DNA from: Halicephalobus mephisto
Lineage: Eukaryota > Nematoda > Chromadorea > Rhabditida > Panagrolaimidae
DNA length: 64,000 bases
Reading direction: 5' to 3'
NCBI GenBank assembly: GCA_009193035.1
Contig: SWDT01000074.1
Location: 34,231 to 98,230, forward strand
The position numbers and the translations under genes were made by a program. A model generated the notes under the pieces. It searched no databases and had not been told where the DNA came from. It saw nothing but the letters and a program-made list of their open reading frames with translations. Shown here piece after piece: positions 50,505 to 61,628 of the stretch. Position 1 is the stretch's first letter. Each line of letters opens with the position of its first letter.

Positions 50505-50579
50505 TCTTACTTTCCACCAAATTTCCTCACATTTCCTCACATTCCCTCTCACACCCTATCCCTTCCTAACCACCCTCCG
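50505..50579 (+). repeat. 75-nt element with a perfect inverted copy at the window end
   Basis: A polypyrimidine segment that includes TTTCCTCACATTTCCTCACA and CACACCCTATCCCTTCCTAA. The reverse complement of all 75 nt recurs at 63926-64000 without a mismatch. The match stops at 50580 on the right; on the left it may extend further, because the partner is cut by the window edge. Confidence 0.9.
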
Positions 50580-53008
50580 AGGAGGAAAGAGTTGGTAGCA
50601 TATGATTGTTGCGAAATTAACCAAGAAAAAATCAAATCCAATGATTCATATGGTAAATTTGCTTGTGCAAAAATCACTGAACTCATCATTTTGATGTTGA
50701 AATATTGCTGATAATTGGGAGGAGTCGATTGATAAATGATGAAAAAAAAATTTTTTTTGAAAATCAAAAAGATTAATTCGATATTATTCATTCTTTTTGT
50801 AGATACTGCAAATTAACTTTTTGAATGAGACAAAAAACATGGAGATACAGTATTAGGATTTGTAAAGGAGAATATTCAGAGGCAATCTTTTTACATAAGA
50901 GAGCAGTGGTGTTGAAGGTTGTCCAATGCCTGAAAGCGGGTGCTCTTAACAAAAGAGATGGTGTGTGAACTTAATATGCGGACTTCGAAGAATTCGATGA
51001 GCGTTGTTCAATGCACCTTTCGAGAGTATCATTCAAAAAATCCATGTTAACTCGAGTGTTTTACAAGACCGTTTTTCTCTGGCTTACAGCTAGATGAATT
51101 GAAAGAGATCCACTAATGAAGAGTCTACTTAGTTGAACAAAATTAATGCTCAATGCCATTGAAATGAGGAAAGCAATAAAAATAGACGAATATCCGAAGT
51201 GATTTCACTCTCTTCAGCTCATGTACGGATATAAGAAAAGGAAAAATTAACTTTTATCAGAAGGGAAATCCTTTAACCGGCTAAAATCCCTTATAGATAC
51301 ACGTAATTCTGTGATATCTATGTCATCGTTGTGTAATTTACAAAATAATTTTCCATCCAAAACATTTTTTGTGATGAGTTGCATGATTGGGAAATCTTCT
51401 GTTTCAAGGAGCAGTCTTTTTATACAACTATGGAATTGTAAAATAACGATCATTTGGAATTAGCTTTAAGGTTCTAATAATCAGTAAATGTCAAGGGGAA
51501 AAGATAAGAAATGCAACCTTCGTTTTTAAAAATAATCGACTTGACGAAATATTTACGGTTTACGGCTCTTACATGTTTTTACTTAGGAATTTGAATAAAG
51601 TTTCCAAAATCCGTAACGGGTCCATCACAAATTTTTTAGTTGAAATGCAACTTGTCTAAATTATTCCAGGGTAATAACTGCAGATAGGTTTTTTCCGTCT
51701 GTCCAGATTAGATATTTTTAACTTTTTCCTCGACTACTCTTCTGTTTGGACAAGTATTCCTCCTATCAAAGGTCCGAAGATTGATTCAGAATCAGGTTGA
51801 TAAGCTAGCACCTTGCTTTTTTACATTTTTATGAGTTTTTAAAGAACGCAGGAGTTAATGGGTTTTTTGCGAATGTAGTAACTTATTGAACAAACTTTGT
51901 CGTGAAAAGTTTTAATAATTAATTTTTGTCGAAGTTGTGATTTTACAATGTTTTATTTTAATGTTAGAAACTGAAATGTACGAAATATAAAATAACGAAG
52001 AAAATAAACAAATAACGATTAAACAATAATGAGTCCTAATCAGAAACTTTCGTAACGAAGTTTATTTGGTGAAGTTTTGCATTTTTAAAAACACCCATCA
52101 ATTCTACTCCCTTTAATCAACTAGCCTGTCATGTTTCTAGGAATCAATCGAGAATTTTTCTGATTGTTTTAAATCATGCCAACTTATCTATTTTTAAGGA
52201 ATCGTCGTTTTCATAACTAGGGTCAGAAATATAATTAGGAAGTTTTTGAGGAACGGTATCTTATTCTTCTTAATGTTTTTCTATTTCCTGAAATCCAGAA
52301 TCCAAAACGAGAACCTCTTTAGTATTGTCTGGATTTGGGGGAGTATCCCCATGTTGTTCCTTAGCTATATTTTTGTTTAGAAGTAGACGAATCTCCTCCG
52401 GAATTTTGCTTTTTTAACAGTACCGAACAGTTAATCGTTGAAAAAGATGATTTGTGTCTTATCTTTATCCGTAAAACTTAAATAGTCAGGAAATTAGAAA
52501 TTCTTTCATTTTGCATTACCTTCCCGACTTTGTGATTGATTTCTACCTTCTCTTTCCATCTTGCCACAAAAATAAATGTTTTTCTTTCATCTGTTTGTTG
52601 TTGGCAAGTCGTTTTTGTAACATTAAGGGAGGAACGCCAACTTGGTCGTATTTTGGCAAGGAAGCCAAATTTCTGTCTGAGAGCCACTGAAACGAGTTTT
52701 TATTATTTTTATTCTCCTAAATTAAGTTATTTTCTGTGATTTTTGTGTATCGATTTACTTCAATCTGTACTGATTATAAAAATCACCGAAAAAGAACAGA
52801 ATCAGACTTGAAATAAAATAAATAAGTTTTCCGAGTTTTTCCGAACAAAAGGCAGGTCTTCAAACGGGAATAATTCCAATATATTTCACTCAATTGAGGC
52901 ACTATATTATCAGTAGAGGTTTCATTTAAAATAAATGTGAGAGCCTCTTGATTTTAATCGAATTGCTAATCATCATTTTTCCATCTTTTCTTTTCAGCTA
53001 ATTCTGAC
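50580..53008. other. 2.4-kb intergenic, no confident gene
   Basis: AT-rich with short open frames only (for example 51247-51453 minus, 52478-52687 minus, 52536-52739 plus) and no recognised protein. A TTTCTTTTCAG acceptor at 52987-52997 leads into the gene starting at 53009. Confidence 0.45.
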
Positions 53009-53911
53009 ATGCTCAGGACTCGCCGTAATTCCCATATCCAAAGGCAGTGGGATCCAATCTCAAACGATCAACCCAACGATCATGAGAAATCAGCCGAGTT
53101 TCTTCGGAAAACTTTAAAATATCCTGCCTGCTACTTGAAATTCGATCAAGTCAACAACAAAGTGATTGTCAACCATTTCGGATACCATTTGCCGGTGGAA
53201 ATGCTAAAGACCCCTTTGTACTTCCCCGTCAGTCAACTCAGGGTTTCGGGGTACAGAGCGGAGTTCGAATTTGTAGTGAAAAACTACATGACTATCAAGT
53301 TGAAGAAGTTGGATTTGAGGTTCAAAATGTTCATCAGAATATTCGAAGTTGTAAATTTCGTCACTAAAATCCCCTACTTGGAAAGCTTCTACATGGAACT
53401 CGAGACTGATGAAAACGACAGTGTTGCCTACTCTAAGATGGTAAGAATCATCGAGAAGAAACTCCAGTTTCTGAAGGAAATCACCTTCATCGTCAAAAAC
53501 CAAAATGGTCAAGTATTTTTTAATCTCAACAAAAACAAGAAAATCAATAATGGTTTTACTTGGATCACCGTGCAAACGACAAGAAATGGACTGAACTATC
53601 TGATGAATCACGCGCTCAGAGTCGGGGTTCGAATCGTCACGATAACTCTGGATTTCTTCCTAGAGTCTCAGGACTTCCGAAAGCTCCTTCACAAGATTAC
53701 CAATGCCAAAATCATTAATTTTGGTATGCCGATTGATCGAGAAGAAGCGTGTGCCGCTCACAAGGAGATTTTCAGCAATTGGGTGTCCACAAAGCCTCCA
53801 GGGATCTGGAACTACAAAGTCACGATTGTTGATGGTAAATTTAATATTATTTCTACAGCAAATACAGATGCAGAAAGAGAATTTTATGGATTTTTAAATA
53901 ACCTCAATTAG
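53009..53911 (+). CDS. Unassigned 300-aa protein, possibly F-box-associated type
   Basis: Single open frame beginning LRTRRNSHIQRQWDPISNDQ, with a U-rich TTTTCAG acceptor 11 bp before the ATG. The body alternates hydrophobic and charged stretches (LKKLDLRFKMFIRIFEVVNF, RVGVRIVTITLDFFLESQDF) like the repeat-containing C-terminal halves of nematode F-box proteins, but no F-box is seen at the N-terminus. The similarity of layout to the F-box-like gene at 62304 (a DLRF/LDFRM segment followed by beta-rich stretches) is suggestive only. A missed upstream exon carrying an F-box is possible given the acceptor. No function is claimed. Confidence 0.65.
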   Translation: MLRTRRNSHIQRQWDPISNDQPNDHEKSAEFLRKTLKYPACYLKFDQVNNKVIVNHFGYHLPVEMLKTPLYFPVSQLRVSGYRAEFEFVVKNYMTIKLKKLDLRFKMFIRIFEVVNFVTKIPYLESFYMELETDENDSVAYSKMVRIIEKKLQFLKEITFIVKNQNGQVFFNLNKNKKINNGFTWITVQTTRNGLNYLMNHALRVGVRIVTITLDFFLESQDFRKLLHKITNAKIINFGMPIDREEACAAHKEIFSNWVSTKPPGIWNYKVTIVDGKFNIISTANTDAEREFYGFLNNLN

Positions 53912-54416
53912 TTAAATTTTAATTGTATAAAAATTATCAGATTTTTGAGTAAAAATTAAAACTTGATCTCCCACTTTGCAGAAATTCGTAAACCTTGTTA
54001 ACAAATTCGGACATTAGAAAATAAAAGATCGTTAGTAAATACCGAGCTAAAAAGTAGAAATAATGTAAATAAAGCAAATTTGCGGGAATAACGGCAGTTA
54101 GTAGAAGCAAAAATTTACCTAATGATAAGATTCGTACAGATAAAGCACTTGGTATATCACTAGATATAAACAAAACCTTTTAAAATCAGTAGATTAAATA
54201 TTCCCGACATTGTCCAAACGAATTAATTCGAAAAAAGTCAAACATAGGGCTTCAGCGAAATGTAAAATAGGAAATTTCAAAACAGTAATAGAGCTAAGGT
54301 TTAGTTTGTCCCAACGCGAAAGAATTTCTTTTCTGTCTCTAGTCGTTTTGAAGTTATTCTTCCTCTTTTATTTCTTCACTGCTTTCTCAGATTCTTTCAA
54401 GTTACTTGAGTCCACA

Positions 54417-55319
54417 ATGGGAGGAGATGGCGGATCGATTCCGAAACGATGCGAACTCATCAAAGAGAAAAGGAAGGAAGAGAGAATCGAGAAAGCCATC
54501 CAGAACGCTGTCAAATGGAGGACTTGTCGACTGACCGAAAGCCAGCTCAAAAAACCCATTGTTGCAGATAAATTAGGAAGGTTCGTGATTTAGATTGTTG
54601 TAAACTTTGTCGTAGTGATAATTGATATATAGTTTTTAGGCTATACAATAAAGAAGCTATTATAGAAGCTAAATTGTCCAAGACGTTGTCGAAGAACCCT
54701 CTTACTGCTCATATCAGATCTCTCAGCGACGTGAAAGAACTCAAACTAACGGATAATAAAGCATTCAAAGACAACGGGCCAGATAAGGTTGGTTTTACTT
54801 TGTTTTTGTCAGTCTTAATATATGGGATTTCTGCAGGGAGATGTCTGGAAGGATGTAAATGATGCTCCTTTTATTTGTCCAGTTACGGATTTGAACATGA
54901 ACGGAACGTACAGTTTTGTCGTCAACTGGGAATGCGGTTGTGTTTTTTCCGAGAAGGCTATGCAAGAGGTCAAATCAGAGACCTGCTATGGTTGTGGTGG
55001 ACCCATGGATAAGGCTAATATTATTCAGCTTAACGCAGAAGGCGAACTACTCAAGACGTATGAAGAGAAAGTTGCTGCTGAGTTGGCTGCCAAAAAGTCT
55101 AAGAAAACTAAGGCAGAAGAAGGCGTTGCTGGTCCATCCAAGCCCACCAGAGAAGTAAAGGAGGAGAAACAGCAAGGGACAAAGAGGAAAGCAGAGCACA
55201 CCAGCATTCAAGACGATCCGAACGCTTCCAAAGCCCTAAAGTCCATTTTTACCTCAAGCGAAGAAGCCAAGAATCAACCTAAAGGCCATTGGGCTACCCA
55301 CAATCCTCTCTATTTCTAA
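54417..55319 (+). CDS. Replication termination factor 2 homolog (RTF2/RTFDC1), 264 aa
   Basis: Exons 54417-54580, 54640-54787 and 54837-55319, in phase. MGGDGGSIPKRCELIKEKRK is the typical RTF2 start. The first RING-like half (WRTCRLTESQLKKPIVADKL, GRLYNKEAIIEAKLSKTLS) is followed by the second (FICPVTDLNMNGTYSFVVNW, CGCVFSEKA, CYGCGGPM). The tail is Lys-rich and disordered and ends HWATHNPLYF. RTF2 proteins act at stalled replication forks and in splicing. First gene of a same-strand run with short gaps (331 bp to the next start). Confidence 0.93.
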
Positions 55320-55351
55320 TTTGTTTATGAACATGGATTGTTCTGAATCAC

Positions 55352-55445
55352 GCATCTTGCCGTCCCAAAATAGAAACACCAAGATGCTGCCTGGGTGGGG
55401 CGCAGCCTTACTGCGAGCCAGTCTGTGTTAGCGCCTACGGCCAAG
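55352..55445. ncRNA. GC-rich structured patch, possible small RNA
   Basis: In an otherwise AT-rich spacer, GCATCTTG (55352-55359) pairs with CAAGATGC (55380-55387), and a second stem GCGCAG/CTGCG follows around a CCTTA loop, then GTTAGCGCC. Two consecutive hairpins with a single-stranded AGAAACA between arms resemble structured RNA, perhaps snoRNA-like, but conserved boxes are not convincing and a promoter is not seen. Confidence 0.2.
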
Positions 55446-55649
55446 CTTGACTTTTGTTGATGTAATTCCATCTTATTGAATTCAACAGTACAAGATGTTT
55501 TTAGCTTTTATCCGGAAAATTGTTGTCGGATTTTCAACTTTCTAATCCGTGAAACCATAAAAATTAAGATTCGTTCTGGATTCCACAAATGCCTCTTAAA
55601 TTAGTTTCAGCTTTTAGTTTTAAAGTTTCCTTGAGCTCACGAGACCCAA

Positions 55650-55881
55650 ATGGTGACATTGAGAAGTGACGGTGTCCATCACTCCGTTGCCAACAGCATC
55701 TTCATCGTCCCGACTATCATCGTCGTTCTCATTGTTGGTGAGTCATTATCACGAAATAAACATGCTTTTATATATGAATTCCGTTCCAGGATTGGTAATC
55801 TACCTTCTCCGTAACCAGTTAAAGCAGAAGGAACTAAAAGCAGAGGAAAAGAGAAGAAAAAAATTGATGAAGAAAAAGTAA
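55650..55881 (+). CDS. Small single-pass membrane protein, 59 aa
   Basis: Two exons, 55650-55737 and 55790-55881, in phase through a 52-nt intron with GTGAGT/TTCCAG. A short N-terminus (MVTLRSDGVHHSVANS) precedes one hydrophobic helix (IFIVPTIIVVLIVGLVIYLL) and a very basic tail (KAEEKRRKKLMKKK), predicting an N-out or lumen, C-cytosol orientation by the positive-inside rule. It lies between rtf2 and bbs-9 on the same strand. Family not recognised; the splice structure and clear membrane topology make a chance open frame unlikely. Confidence 0.7.
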
Positions 55882-56056
55882 AAAATTAAATTGAAGTTAG
55901 ATCAGAGTTTCCTTCGATTTCTACTTTTTAATTATCAATTTGAAGGTTATTGAATATTGTTTAGCATTAATGACATTGATGAATTTCAATAAAAGTTCAG
56001 TTAGATGGGTTTTCAATAACGGTGAAGTTGGAGGAGAGTAATCTGGTCTTCGTATT

Positions 56057-56070
56057 GTTTCCATGGAAAC
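56057..56070. promoter_or_regulatory. Perfect X-box (RFX/DAF-19 site) upstream of bbs-9
   Basis: GTTTCCATGGAAAC, a perfect palindrome fitting the X-box consensus GTTNCCATRGNAAC. Its right end is 61 bp before the bbs-9 ATG, the spacing typical of C. elegans ciliary genes under DAF-19. The match is seen directly; regulation is inferred from the established role of X-boxes in BBS genes. Confidence 0.9.
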
Positions 56071-56130
56071 TTGCTTGTTGCAAGGCATAACTCACTTCGA
56101 AGATCATTAAGGTTAATATTTTTATTACCT

Positions 56131-58882
56131 ATGTCCTTATTCCACTATCAGGAGTGGTTTGACGCCATTTTTAAGGATGGGATATCTGTTGCTGTCGGGG
56201 AACTCTTCGAATACAGGGGTTGGGGACCTTAGGAAACTGGGTTTTTATGACTCGTTTTAGATCAGATAATCCTGGGGTCTCTCCAAGGAGTGTTAGCTGT
56301 CTTAGACCCAGGAAGAGATGTGGAGAACAGATACGAGACTGCTAGCTTGATAGAACAGCAACTGGCTCATCCAGTTATCCAGGTCCTTATCGGGAGGTTC
56401 ATAAGCAGCTACGACGGGCAGGTGCTGGCTGTACTACATCCGAAGGAACTGGTTTTCTATAGATGCATACGAGGTAAGTATTAAAACGAAGTTTCAATAT
56501 ATGAAACACAGTTGAGGTTGGAAATTGGGATGTGGAATATCACCAAACATCGTTTTCATATATAAAATCTTTTCTTTTCAGATAGTGAAGAAACCTGCAG
56601 ACTTGAAGCGTTGTTCCAACACAAGATTAAAGGCCAACCTGGTTACAACATGTGTGAAGGCCACTTTGGGAAGTCGGAGAAACTCAGAATCTGTGTCCAG
56701 ACAATCAATTGTGCTCTCCACTTTTTTGAATCCGAAAACCACATTCTGACGAAACCATCTCAAAATCAGATCCATCCAGGCCCGATCGTGTACAATGATG
56801 TCACTGAATCCATATTGACTACATGTGGAGGGATCTTGACTTCCGTAAAGTTCGCTGCTCTTGCTTCTGTTCCTTCATCCACTAAGAACCAAAAAACATT
56901 GGTGGGGGTTTGAGAGAAGTCTGATATGTGAAGTCCAACTTTCAGGTGGATTGGGAATTAAATCTCGGAGATACTCCTGTAGATCTGAAGTGCGTGTCGG
57001 TTCTGCCCGTTCAACCATCCATAATGGTTCTCTGTCGGAGATCCCTCCACTGTATCACCACTGGAGGGGCTATCAGGTTCACGATCCGTTTAGAGAATCC
57101 AGCAATGGCAATGTACATCCAGACAAAAGGACCTCAGATCTCAACGATCCTGGCAACTCACGTGAGGACTCTCCTCTTCTACCACGATACAACGCAAGTC
57201 TGGGCCGCTCAGTTGTCCTTTATTCCGATAGCAGTGGAGTTGGGATCGTTCGGGGAAGGACTCCGGAACATGATAGTCATGTTGTCTGATGAAGACAGAA
57301 TCAGTATAGGTCATCTGGGGACGGAGCCTTCCCTCTTCAGAATGCCCGTGACTGATTCGCGATTTATTGATTTCGAAGCGAAGCAGAAAGAACTGCAGCA
57401 ATATGAAGAACAGATTTCCGTCAACACAACGAACAAAATTGATGACATTGAAGCAGACACTATGAAAATCCAAATTGAGCTCAAAATGGATTCTCAATCA
57501 GTGGGTTTCGGTTTTTGCAAAATTTCACTCATTCCCTGATTCCAGAACGCGATAGATTCAGAAGAAGGAGTTCCGTCAGCGACATTGCAGGTGATCGCCA
57601 CCGGAAACTTCACAAATGCAGACATCTTCATTGAAAACCATGTTTCCGTTTTCCGAATAGGAAGTGAACCTGTTGTTCAAGGATCTGGACCTGCTAGTAA
57701 GCTTGGTTACAGGGTTTTGATATATAAAAATCACGTTTAGAGAAAACAGTGTATCTCTTCAACATGTTTGCAGAAGAACCAGTCTTTGATCATCGAATGA
57801 CTGTGATTGCCCTGGCCGATAATCGGGATACCTGCTACCACCATTGCACTCTTCCATTGAAGCTGATTTGTGAACAAGCCTCTGCTCAGAAGTCGGCGAC
57901 CTATAAGTTCTCATTGGATTCATCCGAAGTTGGTTTAGACGTGAATCAACTGTTTCCAGAATTCCAGTCGGAGAATCAGACAGCCATTGGACTCAGACCG
58001 TTCTATTCCAAAGATGTCGTTTCGGTCTTTGTCTCTCAGAAGGCCAATCGGTATAGGATTCAATCAGATAGTCCTAATTTCTGCTTTGTGGTCATCTCAG
58101 AACTGGTTGCAAGGATCAAGAAGTTCCAACCGAATGCGAAGATCCACACCAACTCTGTTCCGATGCAGTTGTTGTTGAAAACTTTGGCGGATTATCTGGA
58201 GGTTTGTACAAGTGCCTTTCATCTACAGATGACTGTTTATTTCAAGTAGTTATTAGTTCTTTGATGTGCTTGTGAATTAATTTCAGACAGAGAAAAGACG
58301 TGAGCAAGAAGAGATCAACGTACGCAGACTCTCTGTCCAGATGAGGCACGTCGAGATGGTTCTTCTCCAAAAGCTCAAGAGCGAACATGAACCTCCTGCT
58401 AGTCACATCAATGTTCTTGTAAACCATACTTACCGAGAATTACTACTCGGATTCGACCGTTTGCAAGCTCTGGAAGAAAAGACGACGACAGGAGGACAGA
58501 AGTCACTTCGAACTCAGATGAACTTGTTCAATCTCTTGCTGGAACTAGCTGGCGTGAACCTTCCTTTTGATGGAAGGCTTATCGATGGAACCTTCCAAGT
58601 AAGCATTGGGTACGAAATTTATATATGGAGACTGTGTTTCAGAAGTTAGGAGACAGAATCAACTACATCCTCCCCAGCCACATGTTCACCGGCACGACCA
58701 CTCCAGAACCAGTCGAAATTTGCAAAATGATCGTCAATTACTGTGAACAAGGAGGAAAGCTGGGTGGAATCGCGGAACTCGAAGAGGAGGAGGAAGAAGA
58801 GTCCCCGGAAGCCCCAGACCAAAGTTTCATAGAACTCAAAAGTGGGACTGTACCGGTCAAATTGGAGTCATCATTGTTTTAG
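56131..58882 (+). CDS. bbs-9: BBSome subunit BBS9 (PTHB1), about 779 aa
   Basis: Exons 56131-56218, 56261-56473, 56582-56901, 56946-57500, 57546-57696, 57741-58201, 58287-58598 and 58643-58882, in phase. MSLFHYQEWFDAIFKDGISV and DQIILGSLQGVLAVLDPGRD match the BBS9 N-terminal beta-propeller; VDWELNLGDTPVDLKCVSVL, GAIRFTIRLENPAMAMYIQT, VWAAQLSFIPIAVELGSFGE and LGTEPSLFRMP are strongly diagnostic. BBS9 is a core BBSome subunit for membrane-protein traffic in cilia. The first intron (42 nt, GTTGGG donor) is the least certain point: a one-base change near 56198 would instead give GNSSNTGVGDLRK, which aligns better with other BBS9 proteins. Human BBS9 is somewhat longer. A perfect X-box precedes it. 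Confidence 0.95.
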
Positions 58883-59134
58883 AATTTAGATAGAATTAAA
58901 GATTTTAAAAAGATGGTTTTGTATCCATTTCCCCCAAGGATAAGAGGACAATCGTAAAATTGATGAAAAATTGCTAAACCCGAGAGACCGATTTGCGGCT
59001 TTTCAAAAGCGAACTCAAAAGTTCGATTATGAGCCGAGAGGCGGGATCTGCTGAATAAAGCAAATTCAGCTTCCTCCACTGTTTGTTGTAAAATTCGTTA
59101 AAATGGCGAAATTGTTAAGTTGATAAGGAGGAAG

Positions 59135-61628
59135 ATGCGTGAGAGAGGTTATTTAGTTATAGTTGTTTTGTTTTTCAAGTTTTGTGAAGTCGAAACACAA
59201 TTGAAAGGGAATGGTGAGTCCTATAGGGGGGCCTCGTATGGAAAACAAAAATGCTAAAGGAGATTTCTTATATTCCGGTATTAATCCATACGAGTGTTTC
59301 CTTACATATTTATTTTGTTAAAATTTCCCCCAAATATCTCGAAAAGTTATTTTTATCCGTTTTTCCATTTGCAGCTATTTTCTGCTCTGTGCCAGATGGG
59401 TCTCCAATTGATATCGCCGAGGTTTCAAAAGGAACGATCTCCGAACCATGTATCCAGTGTTCTTGTCAAGTAAGCTATTCCTAATTTATACGTTTCATTA
59501 GTGTCAATCCCACAATCACTCCAATCAGCTTCTCTGTTTCAAAACTAATGAAACCAATGTAAGAATCTTTTTCCAGAACAACTCAGTAGCTTGCTCAATC
59601 AACGAATGCTCGGATCTCAAACACTGTCCTCTAGCAATAGAACCAGAGGATCAAGGAGCCTGCTGCCCAGTCTGTAGAACCTGCACTTATCTGGGAACTC
59701 ATAGGAAAAACGAAGAACGTTGGAAGAGTGTCCAGAACGGATGTTACGCGATGACGTGCAAGGTGAGTGGTAATTTGATCCGGCGGCATGTGGATGTGAC
59801 ACTTTATCTTCCAGGCAGGAATTGTCACAACTTCCAAAATGCAATGTTTCAATTGCCCTCAAGGGGATGGACTTAGGATTGACGGATATTGCTGTAAATT
59901 ATGTGAGATGCAAAAGTCGTCTAAGATTCAAGACCCTTGCGTCCATTGTGAACATGTCATGGGTGAGTTTGTGCGGGAATTCATATATGTATTTACTTTT
60001 TAGGAACCTTATATCACTGTTACCGGTTGGCTTGTCCTGTTCTTGATTGTCCGGTGAATCTAATTAAGCAGGAAAGAAACAACTGTTGTCCAGAATGTGT
60101 CCACCCGTCTCCTGGAAAATTCAGAACAGCACCTCTGGAAATCCCTCGATTGATGGGATCTTGTACTTTCAGACTAAAGTCCTACCCCCTCAACAAGGCA
60201 TTTCATGTGGATTCATGCACTCGATGCCAATGTGAGGCGGGAGGCGTGACTTGCAGAAGATTTACTTGCCCTATGAGGACATGTCAACAAGGAGCTCGAT
60301 TGGTCTTCCGGGAGAACGTTTGTTGTCCATTCTGTCAGATATTCAGAGGAAATGAAACGATTGAAGGGGATAAGAAGGATAACGTTCAAGAACTCTTCCG
60401 AGGAAACTTGTTAACCATCACTAAAGCAACAACATGCGCTCACAAGTTGTCCAATGGAACGATCCAAGTTAGGAAGGTTCGTACTCTAGTTTAGTGCATC
60501 AATCTCACTTCCAGTTCATTACTTTCAGCATAATACTTACTGGAGAGTCTCAGATTGTCTCATTTGTCGATGTCGGGGTGGACAAACAAAGTGTGAGAAG
60601 GAAAACTGCAAGTATTCTGAACCCTTCCAATGTCCACCCGGGTCTATGAAGATGAAGGTCCCAGGACAATGTTGTCCTTTCTGCCAGCAATGTAAGTTTT
60701 CTAATAGTGTTCCGAGACATCGATCTGGATTTTTATTGCAGTTGAAGCAACTTGTTCGGTATTTGGAGATCCCCACTACGAAACCTTTGATGGACGACAG
60801 TATGCTTTCCATGGGAACAGAAATTATGTTCTCGCTCAAGAGTGTGGACTACAAGATGAAGTGGACATGGAAGATGTTCCAGAATTTGTTGTTATTGCTC
60901 ACAATTTCCCCATAAATGATAAAATGATGACGGGAAGGATCAGCATCATCTTGAAGCTGAATTCTGAAGCCAAATCTCTCGTTCTGCAGTTGACGGAGAA
61001 CAAGAATCTACTGGAAAATGACATCTTGATGAAACTACCGATGAATTCTAGCTATTACTCAGCTGGGATCAATCTATCAGGACACTTGGAAGTCGAGATG
61101 CCATCTCTGGAACTGAAGGTCACCTTCGATGGCAGGGGCCAAGTCCAGGTCACCCTCAGCGTCAAACACAAAGGAAAAGTCTGTGGCCTCTGTGGAAACT
61201 TCAACAACGACCCCGAAGACGACCTAGTTCCGAAATATTCAGAATCTATAACGGATAACATTGAGAGATTCGGCAATTCCTGGAGGTGGAAGACAGTCAA
61301 AGCAAGTCACAAATGCAAGTCCTCCGCCTTGACAACGATGAAGTCGCAGGACTTGGCCCAATGCAAGACCCTGATCGACAACAGGTTCTTTGCTTTCTGC
61401 AGGAAGCACCTCCACATCCACAAGTACGTCAGGAGGTGCACCAGAGACGTCTGTGAGTGCGAGCGGTCTCCAGAAGAGAAGCCCTGTTTCTGCAGCGCTT
61501 TGGAGTCCTTTGCCTCTGAATGTGCAAAGAAGTTCGTGTGGGGACCACTCACCTCCATGTTTGGGAACTTTAGACAATTCCCTGTCCATCCAGAGTGTGG
61601 CCAAGTGAAAATGCCAAAGAGAACGTGA
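59135..61628 (+). CDS. Secreted VWC/VWD protein, BMPER/crossveinless-2-like, 676 aa
   Basis: Exons 59135-59213, 59375-59469, 59577-59762, 59815-59962, 60004-60476, 60529-60691 and 60742-61628, in phase. A signal peptide (GYLVIVVLFFKFCEVETQ) precedes several von Willebrand factor C modules with the CCPxC endings ACCPVC, YCCKLC, NCCPEC, VCCPFC and QCCPFC. A VWD domain follows: CSVFGDPHYETFDGRQYAFH and VCGLCGNFNNDPEDDL, then a C8-like cysteine module (AFCRKHLHIHKYVRRC). Five VWC plus VWD plus C8 and a length of 676 match BMPER/crossveinless-2 (about 685 in human), extracellular modulators of BMP signalling. In a nematode it may tune the DBL-1/Sma or related TGF-beta pathways (inference). Starts 252 bp after the bbs-9 stop. 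Confidence 0.92.
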
